Source: Verrucomicrobiia bacterium (GTDB taxonomy: Bacteria; Verrucomicrobiota; Verrucomicrobiia; Limisphaerales; DASXHY01). Taken from it: 64,000 nucleotides of DNA. The first letter of the stretch is position 1. Every line of letters begins with the position of its first letter. A model generated the notes under the pieces. The model was not told where the DNA came from, made no database searches, and saw only the letters and a program-made list of their open reading frames with translations. The stretch spans positions 1 through 64,000 of the forward strand of contig DASPIL010000048.1 of the NCBI GenBank assembly GCA_035629175.1, in the 5' to 3' direction. Below are positions 39,768 through 47,493 of this stretch, in pieces. The position numbers and the translations under genes are program-made.

Positions 39768-40757
39768 ATGGCTCCCCGCAGAGTCCCCGACGCATCGTTG
39801 CGCCCGGATCAGCCCGAATTTTCGAGGCTGTTCTGGGCTCTTTTGATTTCGATCGTGGTTCATGCTCTAGCCTTCGGGGGCTACAAGGCGGGACAGCGAT
39901 ATGGATTGTGGAACGTCGCGCGTCTGCCTCAATGGATGCAACGGGTGATCACGGCGGCGGCGGTCGAACCACCGAAACAGCCCGAGGCGCGCGAAGTGCC
40001 GTTGATGTTTGTCGATGTGAATCCGCAACTGGCCACCGCCGAACCGCCCAAGGACGCGCAATTCTATTCCAATGCGAATTCACAGGCCGCCAATCGTGAA
40101 GCTGACCAGGAAGCAGCAGTCCCCAAAATCACAGGAACCCAGACCGACATGGTGAAGGCGGAGGATGTCGAACGATCGCCGCTGGACCGTTTGCAACCAA
40201 ACATTCAGCGTGCGGCAACCGAGCAGGAACCCGAGCAGGCGCGGCGCAGCACGCCGATTCAGCAGGGAGACATCGCCATTGCGCGGCCTGAAGCTGAACT
40301 GCGCGACAGCGACGGCACCGCAGAGCGCGCGCGGCCGCGAACGGTGCGCGAAGCCATGCTGCGGCAAAATCGAAATCAACTGGCCGGTCAGCGCATGAAG
40401 CAGGAAGGCGGCGTGCGGCGCCACACCGACTTCACCTCGCTCGACGCCAAGCAAACGTCGTTCGGCGACTACGACGCGGCCTTTATCGCCGCGGTCGAAA
40501 GCCGCTGGTTCGCGTTGCTCGAGAACAATCCCACCCTGAATTATCGGAATGGGCGCGTTGTTCTTCGCTTTCGGCTGTCTTACGACGGGCGCATCACCGC
40601 GATGGAAGTCGTGGAGAACAACGTCGGCGAAACCTTGGGCCTGATCTGCCAGAAAGCGATCCTGGATCCCGCGCCGTTCGAGCGGTGGCCCCGCGAGATG
40701 CGCTTGATGATGCAAAAGGAATTTCGCGAAATTCAGTTCGCTTTCTATTACTACTGA
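39768..40757 (+). CDS. TonB/TolA-like energy transducer
   Basis: A 329-residue protein with one N-terminal membrane anchor (about 20-42: LFWALLISIVVHALAFGGYKAG, with the His typical of TonB), a long Gln/Glu/Arg-rich periplasmic stretch and a C-terminal domain (about 235-329) with YRNGRVVLRFRLSYDGRITAMEVVENN, like TonB and TolA C-termini. It starts a three-gene set with ExbB and ExbD, 28 bases apart. The set couples proton motive force to outer-membrane transport. Whether it is functionally TonB or TolA is unclear. Confidence 0.8.
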   Translation: MAPRRVPDASLRPDQPEFSRLFWALLISIVVHALAFGGYKAGQRYGLWNVARLPQWMQRVITAAAVEPPKQPEAREVPLMFVDVNPQLATAEPPKDAQFYSNANSQAANREADQEAAVPKITGTQTDMVKAEDVERSPLDRLQPNIQRAATEQEPEQARRSTPIQQGDIAIARPEAELRDSDGTAERARPRTVREAMLRQNRNQLAGQRMKQEGGVRRHTDFTSLDAKQTSFGDYDAAFIAAVESRWFALLENNPTLNYRNGRVVLRFRLSYDGRITAMEVVENNVGETLGLICQKAILDPAPFERWPREMRLMMQKEFREIQFAFYYY

Positions 40758-40785
40758 CGAAACGCAAAGCACCCTTTTAAGAATC

Positions 40786-41382
40786 ATGGAACTGGCTGTT
40801 TACATTCTGCTCATAGCGACGTCTGTCGTCGGTCTGGCGTTCATCGTTGAACGTGGGATCGCCCTGCGCTGGAACAAGGTCGTTCCCCCCGCGGTAGCTG
40901 CCGCTGTGGAATCCTGCCAGGCCCCGGAAGACGTTCCGATGCTCAAGCGTGTCTGCCAGCAGCACGATTCACCGCTGAGCCGTTTGTTGCTCGTCGCCGC
41001 GCAACATCTGGACTGGCCCAAGGCGGAAAGTGTCGATGCACTGCAAACCCGCGCACGGCGCGAAATCGTCAAGCTGGAACGCGGACTGGTCGTGCTGGAA
41101 GTCATTGTCGGCATCGCTCCACTCCTCGGCCTGGTCGGCACGATTCTCGGCATGATGACGGTGTTTGGGGATGTCGGGCAGGCTGGTCTCAATGATGCCG
41201 CGCGGCTGGCGCATGGGATTGCCGTCATCCTGCACGCAACGCTCATCGGCCTCTTGATCGCAATTCCTGCTTTGGTTTTCTGGAGCTACTACACCAAGAA
41301 AATCGAAATCCTCGCCGTCGAGATGGAAACGCTCTGTGACGAATTCGTCCGCCGCCAATACCGTGAAGTAATGGGAAAGTAG
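40786..41382 (+). CDS. exbB: MotA/TolQ/ExbB proton channel protein
   Basis: A 198-residue inner-membrane protein of the ExbB/TolQ family. Three membrane segments are visible: about 3-22, 100-125 and 140-165. The conserved region LEVIVGIAPLLGLVGTILGMMTVF is at about 103-126, and HGIAVILHATLIGLLIAIPALVFWSYY at about 145-171. With ExbD it forms the proton channel that drives the TonB-like protein encoded just upstream. It is followed two bases later by exbD. Confidence 0.92.
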   Translation: MELAVYILLIATSVVGLAFIVERGIALRWNKVVPPAVAAAVESCQAPEDVPMLKRVCQQHDSPLSRLLLVAAQHLDWPKAESVDALQTRARREIVKLERGLVVLEVIVGIAPLLGLVGTILGMMTVFGDVGQAGLNDAARLAHGIAVILHATLIGLLIAIPALVFWSYYTKKIEILAVEMETLCDEFVRRQYREVMGK

Positions 41383-41384
41383 CG

Positions 41385-41810
41385 ATGCACTTTTACGTTC
41401 GCAAACGCAGGGGGGCGCCAGCGGTTATCATCGTAGCGCTGATCGATGTATTGATCGTGATGCTGATCTTCCTCATGGTCACAACCACCTTCAAGCAGCA
41501 GCCCGCGCTGAAGCTGGCCTTGCCTGAATCGTCCCAGGCGCAGAAGGAAGGCGCGAGCGAAACGGCGCCGCTCATGGTGAGCATCGATGCGAAGGGCGCC
41601 TTGCGTTGGGGTTTGGACAGCACACCGGTCACGGAAACGCGGCTCAAGGAGGAGTTGGTCAAAGCCGTGGCAACAAATCCGGATCAGCGCCTGGCGTTGA
41701 GCGCCGATCAAGCGGCGCCGTTTGGCCAGATCGTAAAGGTGATGGATGCTGCGAAGGAAGCAAACGTGAAGATCGTGAGCGCATTTACGCGTGAGTCGGG
41801 AAAGCAGTAG
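41385..41810 (+). CDS. exbD: ExbD/TolR biopolymer transport protein
   Basis: A 141-residue protein with a short cytoplasmic head (MHFYVRKRRG), one membrane helix (about 14-36: AVIIVALIDVLIVMLIFLMVTTTF) containing the key Asp in ALIDVLIV, and a periplasmic domain (LALSADQAAPFGQIVKVMDAAKEANV). This is the standard ExbD layout. It is the last gene of the TonB-ExbB-ExbD set; the cobalt/nickel transporter starts 82 bases downstream and may share the transcript. Confidence 0.92.
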   Translation: MHFYVRKRRGAPAVIIVALIDVLIVMLIFLMVTTTFKQQPALKLALPESSQAQKEGASETAPLMVSIDAKGALRWGLDSTPVTETRLKEELVKAVATNPDQRLALSADQAAPFGQIVKVMDAAKEANVKIVSAFTRESGKQ

Positions 41811-41892
41811 GACTTTGAGCAAACCGCCTTGCCGTCATTGCTGTCGAGTGTTACGGTCGCGCGCACCTGATAACCTGAACGGCTGAGGGTCC

Positions 41893-42831
41893 ATGCACAT
41901 TCCCGATGGTTTTATAGATGGCAAGACGGCAGGCGTCACAACGGCGCTTGCGGTCGTCGGCGTAGGAATTGCCCTGCGGCAATTGAAACGAACTTTGCCG
42001 CCGCGCAAGGCTCCGCTGTTGGGACTCTCCGCTGCCTTTCTGTTCGCCGCCCAAATGGTGAACTTCCCCGTCGCTGCTGGCACCTCCGGGCACTTGATCG
42101 GAGGCATCCTGGTCGCCGCATTGCTCGGTCCCGCGGCCGGAGCCGTGGTGGTAACAGCCGTGTTGATCGTCCAATGTTTCCTGTTTGCCGACGGTGGCGT
42201 GCTGGCTCTTGGAGCCAATGTTTTCAACATGGCAATCCTGGGGGCAGGCGGCGGATTTGTCGTGTTGCGCGGCCTCCAGCGATTGTTACCCGGCCAGGCC
42301 GGCGCAATCACGGCCGTGGCGTTTGCCGCGTGGTGCTCCGTCGTTTTCGCGGCGGCGGGCTGCGCCGGGCAACTGGCCTGGTCAGATACGGTGCATTGGC
42401 GTGCGGCATTCCCGGCAATGACCGTGACGCATATGATCATTGGGATTGGTGAAGGTTTGATCAGTGCCCTGGTTGTGTGGTTCGTGAGGAGGACCCGGCC
42501 GGAGATGATCCTTCAAGATTCGCAACCCGCTCCGCTGCGCGAAGTTTTGATTTTCGGTTCCCTGGCGACGATCGGACTCGTCGTGTTTGTGGCTCCGTTC
42601 GCCAGCCCTTTGCCTGACGGCCTGGAACGCGTCGCCCTGCAACTTGGATTTGAACATCGTGCAACAGCGTTCGCGGCTCCGATTCCCGATTATGAAATGC
42701 CGGGAATGTCGTGGGCGGTTGGTGCAACGGCATTGGCCGGAGTCATTGGCGCATTCCTCGTCTTCGCAATGGCCTGGGCGTTGGGACGGGTTCTCGTTCC
42801 CTCCGCCGCAGCGTCCGAGCGAACAAAATGA
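41893..42831 (+). CDS. cbiM: Cobalt/nickel ECF transporter substrate-binding protein CbiM (with CbiN-like C-terminus)
   Basis: A 312-residue membrane protein. It starts with MHIPDGF, the motif whose His2 and neighbouring residues bind the metal in CbiM/NikM. AAFLFAAQMVNFPVAAGTSGHLIGG and ALGANVFNMAILG follow as in the family. The C-terminal part has PLPDGLERVALQ (PDGLE motif), meaning that the CbiN-like component is fused. It overlaps cbiQ by ATGA. No cobalamin riboswitch was recognised in the 82 bases upstream. Confidence 0.93.
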   Translation: MHIPDGFIDGKTAGVTTALAVVGVGIALRQLKRTLPPRKAPLLGLSAAFLFAAQMVNFPVAAGTSGHLIGGILVAALLGPAAGAVVVTAVLIVQCFLFADGGVLALGANVFNMAILGAGGGFVVLRGLQRLLPGQAGAITAVAFAAWCSVVFAAAGCAGQLAWSDTVHWRAAFPAMTVTHMIIGIGEGLISALVVWFVRRTRPEMILQDSQPAPLREVLIFGSLATIGLVVFVAPFASPLPDGLERVALQLGFEHRATAFAAPIPDYEMPGMSWAVGATALAGVIGAFLVFAMAWALGRVLVPSAAASERTK

Positions 42832-43442
42832 GCGCCAGGCTCCTGACGCATCATCACGGAATTCCGCGCAGCCCCATTCACCGCGCTCCAGTTGGATGGA
42901 AACTGCTGGCTGGCCTTGCCGTCATCACCACGACTGTCCTGGTGCCACCGCATTGGACAGGGTGGTATGCAACCGCGGGAACGCTTCTCGTGCTTGCCAT
43001 TGCCATCAGCAGGCTGCCATTGCTCTTTCTTTTGAAGCGTCTCCTGTTGTTGTCTCCCTTTGTCTTGGGCGTCGCGCTGGTCAACGCTTGGGAACCCACG
43101 GGACGGATGCGCTGGGAAATCCTGGCGTTACGCAGCGTGATTTGTTTGGTCACGGTCATTCTCATCGCCAACACGACGCCATTCAGCCGAACCCTGCAGG
43201 TGCTTCGCACGGTCCGTGTGCCAGAACTGCTCGTGACAACGATCGCCCTGATGCATCGGTACCTGTTCGTCCTCGCCGAGGAAGCCGAACGCATGCGCCG
43301 CGCGCGCTCAAGCCGGACCTTCACAGCGAGCCGCCGATTTCAATGGAAAACCTTGTCAACTGTGCTGGGCCAGTTGTTCATCCGCGCATCGGAACGGGCT
43401 GAACGCATCTACGACGCCATGTGCGCCCGAGGATGGAAATAA
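42828..43442 (+). CDS. cbiQ: Energy-coupling factor membrane protein CbiQ
   Basis: A 204-residue T-component of the cobalt/nickel transporter. Several membrane helices lie between about 23 and 110 and two Ala-Arg-type coupling motifs near the C-terminus (ERMRRARSSRTF and RASERAERIYDAMCARGW) connect to the ATPase. ATG at 42,828 overlaps the cbiM stop; 39 extra upstream codons in the same frame are rejected. It overlaps the ATPase gene by 10 bases. Confidence 0.9.
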   Translation: MSARLLTHHHGIPRSPIHRAPVGWKLLAGLAVITTTVLVPPHWTGWYATAGTLLVLAIAISRLPLLFLLKRLLLLSPFVLGVALVNAWEPTGRMRWEILALRSVICLVTVILIANTTPFSRTLQVLRTVRVPELLVTTIALMHRYLFVLAEEAERMRRARSSRTFTASRRFQWKTLSTVLGQLFIRASERAERIYDAMCARGWK

Positions 43443-44188
43443 TCCCCGTCATCCAGGTTTCAGATCTCCGGTACCGTTATCACGATGGCACTGAGGCGTT
43501 GCGGGGGATTGGCTTCGATGTGCAACCGGGCGAATGTGTCGCGCTTCTGGGGCCCAATGGATCGGGCAAGTCCACGCTCCTGCTTCATTTGAACGGCATA
43601 CTCCCGGAAAAGGCCGCGTCACACGAATCGATCCGCATGTTTGGGCAGACGCTGAATCCCGACAATGTCTGGCAGGTCCGACGGCGCGTGGGATTGCTGT
43701 TCCAGGATCCCGATGACCAATTATTTTGCCAGACGGTGGAGGAGGACGTGGCTTTTGGCCCGCAGCAACTCGGACTGACCCCGGAGCAGGTGTCGCAACG
43801 CGTGGTGACGTCGCTGGAACAGGTGCACCTGTCTGGTTTTGAACAGCGAGCCACCCATCACCTTAGCCATGGGGAAAAACGACGGGTCTGCCTGGCGGGG
43901 GTGCTCGCCTGTGAACCGGAACTGCTGGTTTTGGACGAACCGACGAGCGACCTTGATCCCCGGGGACGTCGCGAGTTCAAGGCTCTGTTGCGGCAGATTC
44001 CAGCGACCAAGCTGATTGCAACGCATGACCTGGAGCTCGCCGTGGAACTGTGCAGCCGCGCGATTGTGCTCGATCGGGGCGAAATCGTTGCCGATGGACC
44101 AACGCGGGAGCTCCTCAACGACGAGGCCCTGATGCTCGCTCACGGCCTCGAGCGGCCCCATATTTTACGGCACGTGCATCCGCATTAA
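43433..44188 (+). CDS. cbiO: Cobalt/nickel ABC transporter ATPase CbiO
   Basis: A 251-residue ABC ATPase. Walker A GPNGSGKST is at about 38-46, the Q-loop in GLLFQDPDDQLF, the signature reads LSHGEKRRV, Walker B LLVLDEPTSDLDP and the switch His lies in ATHDLELA. QDPDDQLF is characteristic of CbiO/EcfA. It completes the CbiM-CbiQ-CbiO transporter. The Met at 43,433 is chosen over a GTG-type start four codons earlier. Confidence 0.94.
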   Translation: MEIIPVIQVSDLRYRYHDGTEALRGIGFDVQPGECVALLGPNGSGKSTLLLHLNGILPEKAASHESIRMFGQTLNPDNVWQVRRRVGLLFQDPDDQLFCQTVEEDVAFGPQQLGLTPEQVSQRVVTSLEQVHLSGFEQRATHHLSHGEKRRVCLAGVLACEPELLVLDEPTSDLDPRGRREFKALLRQIPATKLIATHDLELAVELCSRAIVLDRGEIVADGPTRELLNDEALMLAHGLERPHILRHVHPH

Positions 44189-44253
44189 TCACAGCCGATT
44201 TTGTTTGAGCAAGATGCGCCGCTTCTGTATCCAATAGCCTGCATTAATATCGC

Positions 44254-45282
44254 ATGGAACAGCCGACCACCCTCAGCCCGGTAATATCTGCCCCCGCAGG
44301 GCATCCCATTGCCGCCGAACCATCTCTTGAGAAATCGAATGTCGGCATTCTCGATGAGTTCCAGAACGAGTTGGTGATCTTCTGGCGGCAGCTGCCGAAC
44401 AAGGCCTTCTTCTTTTTGATCCTCGGGGCGTGGCTTGCCTTGTTCCAGTTTCGCGGGAGTTCCGTGCTCGGATACATCCACAGTTCATCGTTGTTTGCAT
44501 GGATGCTGGAGGCTTACAACTCTCCCAACACGGCGGCCGATGACAAGATTGGCAACCTGATCCCGTTTTTGGTGCTGGGGATCATGTATTGGAAGCGCAA
44601 GGAACTGCTCGCCACGGGTCCGCGGATCTGGTGGCCCGCCATTTTCATCCTGGCTTTCGCCGTCCTCATACACATCGTCGGTTTCATCATCCAGGAACCG
44701 CGCGTCTCGATTATTGCGCTGTTTACTGGAATCTACGGGCTGACTGGCCTTGCGTGGGGCTGGCGCTGGATGTTGAAGAGTTTCTTCCCGTTCTTTCTGT
44801 TTGTGTTTTCGATTCCGCTGGGCAATCACGCGGACATCATCACGACGCGGCTCCAGTTGCTGGTCTGCTGGCTGGTGGAACTCGTGTCACACAACATTTT
44901 CGGCATCGGAGTGATTCGCCGCGGCGCCCTGCTCTTTGACCCCGCCGGGCAATATCAATACGAGGTCGCGGCGGCGTGCAGCGGCATTCGCAGTCTGTTC
45001 AGCATTTTCCTGCTGGCGACCGCGTATGGATTCCTGAACTTCAAGGCGCTCTGGAAGCGGCTCCTGATGATGGGATTGGCGTTCCCGTTTGCTGTCATTG
45101 GCAACCTCGTTCGCATGTTGTTCATCATCCTCGCTGCGGCGATTTTTGGGCAGAAGGGCGGCGATTACGTGCATGATGATGCGCTGTTCAGCCTCGTTCC
45201 GTACATCCCGGCGATCCTTGGACTGCTCTGGGTTGGAGGCTGGCTGGAAAAGCACGAGCGAAAGAAAGCAGAACGGCCATGA
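44254..45282 (+). CDS. Exosortase (protein-sorting transpeptidase-like membrane protease)
   Basis: A 342-residue integral membrane protein with about eight helices. The catalytic set is visible: Cys242 in AAACSGIRSL, Arg287 in IGNLVRMLFI and His307 in DYVHDD. These match the exosortase/archaeosortase triad that cleaves C-terminal sorting signals and passes substrates to surface glycans. The gene overlaps an EpsI-like gene (ATGA) and precedes a sugar transferase, the usual context. No PEP-CTERM-like substrate was recognised in this window. Confidence 0.93.
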   Translation: MEQPTTLSPVISAPAGHPIAAEPSLEKSNVGILDEFQNELVIFWRQLPNKAFFFLILGAWLALFQFRGSSVLGYIHSSSLFAWMLEAYNSPNTAADDKIGNLIPFLVLGIMYWKRKELLATGPRIWWPAIFILAFAVLIHIVGFIIQEPRVSIIALFTGIYGLTGLAWGWRWMLKSFFPFFLFVFSIPLGNHADIITTRLQLLVCWLVELVSHNIFGIGVIRRGALLFDPAGQYQYEVAAACSGIRSLFSIFLLATAYGFLNFKALWKRLLMMGLAFPFAVIGNLVRMLFIILAAAIFGQKGGDYVHDDALFSLVPYIPAILGLLWVGGWLEKHERKKAERP

Positions 45283-46016
45283 AGACTGGAAAAATCGTTG
45301 TTGGCATTTTGGTTGTTGGATTGATCGCAACGGCGGGCTTCAGCCTTAACTGGCTCAAGACACAACAACGGCTCGGAACACCTGGAGTTGTCGCAAAACC
45401 GACTGACCATCCAGTCATCATGGAAATCGCGTTTCCTTCCGATCTTCCAGGCTTCACGTCTTCAAATCTTCCCCAGAGCGAGGTCGTTCTTGGATATCTG
45501 CCCAAGGACACCAGCTACGCACAACGAGTTTACTGGGCGGAGGATGGATTTGCGGTGACCGCGAACATCATTCTTCAGGGCACCGACCGGTCCAGCATCC
45601 ACAAGGCAGATTATTGCCTGGCTGGCCAGGGATTTCAGACGGTTAAAAAGGAAACTGTCATGGTGACCATTCCGGGGCCAGTGCCTTACGAGATGCCCAT
45701 TGCTAAATGGACGATCAAGGGATCGCTGCCCGGTTCCGATGGCCAGAAGCGTGAAGTGTACGGGGTTTACTCTTTTTGGTTCGTGGCTGACGGCGAGCAA
45801 ACTGTCGACAACACACAACGAATTCTCTGGTTCTATCGCGACCTGCTCACGCGGCGCGTGCTCCAGCGCTGGGCCTATGTCAGCTATCAGGCGTTTTGCC
45901 ATCCCGGCCAGGAGGATCTCGTTTTTGATCGGATGAAGGAATTGATCGTGGCGTCGGTGCCGCAGTTCCAGGTTCCCCTGGCATCGCAAGGCAGCGCCCT
46001 GGCAGCACGCGATTGA
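45279..46016 (+). CDS. EpsI-like exosortase-associated protein
   Basis: A 245-residue protein with one N-terminal membrane anchor (about 5-24) and a periplasmic EpsI/DUF3485-type domain: LPSDLPGF-like start, SEVVLGYLPKDTSYAQRVYW, then HKADYCLAGQGF and IAKWTIKG. EpsI proteins accompany exosortases; in some bacteria the two are fused. Its start overlaps the exosortase stop. The precise biochemical role in glycan or protein sorting is not established. Confidence 0.85.
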   Translation: MKTGKIVVGILVVGLIATAGFSLNWLKTQQRLGTPGVVAKPTDHPVIMEIAFPSDLPGFTSSNLPQSEVVLGYLPKDTSYAQRVYWAEDGFAVTANIILQGTDRSSIHKADYCLAGQGFQTVKKETVMVTIPGPVPYEMPIAKWTIKGSLPGSDGQKREVYGVYSFWFVADGEQTVDNTQRILWFYRDLLTRRVLQRWAYVSYQAFCHPGQEDLVFDRMKELIVASVPQFQVPLASQGSALAARD

Positions 46017-46081
46017 AGCGGCAGCCATTGATCCCCATCGCGCCTTTTTGTTACATCTGATCACGACTTTGAGCCACTGAT

Positions 46082-47473
46082 ATGCTGAGACGCGATCGAC
46101 AGGTGCGAATGCAGGTTCACCAACTGGTGGACGCATGCATCTTTGCGTTCAGCTTCTGGATCACCTACCACGTCCGCGCGCATCCACTCGTGGTGGAGCA
46201 GTTCCAGTTGGTTAGCATTCCCGCATTTAAGGATTTCGCATGGCTTCTGGTCGTGATCATTCCCGCTGCACCTCTTGTGCTTGAAGCGCAGGGTTTCTAT
46301 GACCGGCCGATCGCGTGTTCCCGGCTGCAGACGATGTGGTCGCTTTTCAAGAGCTGCATCATCATGGGTATCGGGCTGATTCTCCTGCTGTTCCTCGGCA
46401 AAGCAGCGTTTTCACGAATCGCCGCCGTCTGGTTCGGCATCACGTGTTTTGTGCTCATGATCCTGAAAGAGGAGATTCTGCGCGTGGTTTATTACAGCCA
46501 GATCGCCAGGGCGCAGCGGAAACGCTATTTCGTTCTGGTCGGCACCGAAGATGAAACCGCCAAGATGCGTCAGGAACTGCGCGGCAAGGCCGCAGAAGAC
46601 ATCGCAGTACTGGCGGAGCTGAACCTCAACGATACCCCCATCGAAAAGTTGTCCGGCCTGCTGCACGAGCATTCCGTGAATGGCGTGATCATCAACGCAA
46701 AACATTCGTACTTCGAACAGATCGAGGCCGCCATTCGGGCCTGCGAACTGGAAGGAGTGGAGGCATGGCTTGTCGCGGACTTCTTCAAAACACAAATTTC
46801 GCGGACAACATTCGACGACTTTTTCGGGCGCCCGATCATGGTGTTTCGCACAACGCCGGAAGCCTCGTGGCAGAGCGTTTCCAAGCAGCTCATCGACTTT
46901 TTTGGCGCGGTCATTTTGCTTCTGTTGACGTCGTGGCTTCTGGCCGCAGTCGCGCTCGCGATACGGCTGACGTCTCCCGGTCCAATCCTTTTCCGGCAGC
47001 AACGGTCAGGACTGAACGGCCGGCCGTTCACAATCTACAAATTTCGGACCATGGTGACGGACGCCGAACAGCGCAAGCATGAGCTCGCGGCGATGAATGA
47101 GATGTCTGGGCCCGTCTTTAAGATGACGCACGACCCTCGCATCACGCCGGTTGGACGCATCCTTCGCAAGTTCAGCATCGATGAACTCCCGCAGTTGTTT
47201 AATATCATCCGCGGCGAAATGAGCCTTGTTGGGCCGCGTCCGCTGCCGGTTGATGAAGTAAAGCGCTTCAACGACTTCGCGCATCGGCGCCGCCTGAGCG
47301 TCAAGCCGGGCCTGACGTGCCTGTGGCAGATCAGCGGCCGCAACCAGGTGACCGACTTCAACGACTGGGTGCGGCTCGACCTTGAGTACATCGACAACTG
47401 GTCGATCTGGCTCGACCTCCGCATTCTCTTCCGGACGGTGCCCGTCGTTATCGCAGGAACAGGCGCCAAGTAG
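46082..47473 (+). CDS. Polyprenyl glycosylphosphotransferase (exopolysaccharide initiating sugar transferase)
   Basis: A 463-residue membrane enzyme that starts glycan synthesis by transferring a sugar-1-phosphate to undecaprenyl phosphate. It has several N-terminal helices (about 15-120), a CoA-binding-like Rossmann middle region, one more helix (about 278-298) and the catalytic C-terminal domain with GLNGRPFTIYKFRTM, KFSIDELPQLFNIIRGEMSLVGPRPLP and KPGLTCLWQISGRN. The frame is the usual length. It follows the EpsI-like gene by 65 bases and is probably in the same operon. Confidence 0.93.
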   Translation: MLRRDRQVRMQVHQLVDACIFAFSFWITYHVRAHPLVVEQFQLVSIPAFKDFAWLLVVIIPAAPLVLEAQGFYDRPIACSRLQTMWSLFKSCIIMGIGLILLLFLGKAAFSRIAAVWFGITCFVLMILKEEILRVVYYSQIARAQRKRYFVLVGTEDETAKMRQELRGKAAEDIAVLAELNLNDTPIEKLSGLLHEHSVNGVIINAKHSYFEQIEAAIRACELEGVEAWLVADFFKTQISRTTFDDFFGRPIMVFRTTPEASWQSVSKQLIDFFGAVILLLLTSWLLAAVALAIRLTSPGPILFRQQRSGLNGRPFTIYKFRTMVTDAEQRKHELAAMNEMSGPVFKMTHDPRITPVGRILRKFSIDELPQLFNIIRGEMSLVGPRPLPVDEVKRFNDFAHRRRLSVKPGLTCLWQISGRNQVTDFNDWVRLDLEYIDNWSIWLDLRILFRTVPVVIAGTGAK

Positions 47474-47493
47474 TTCGTCGCGTCGGAACGCGA

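Noticed and set aside
41811-41892. Cobalamin riboswitch before cbiM
   Set aside because: The 82-base gap is too short and lacks a recognisable B12-box.
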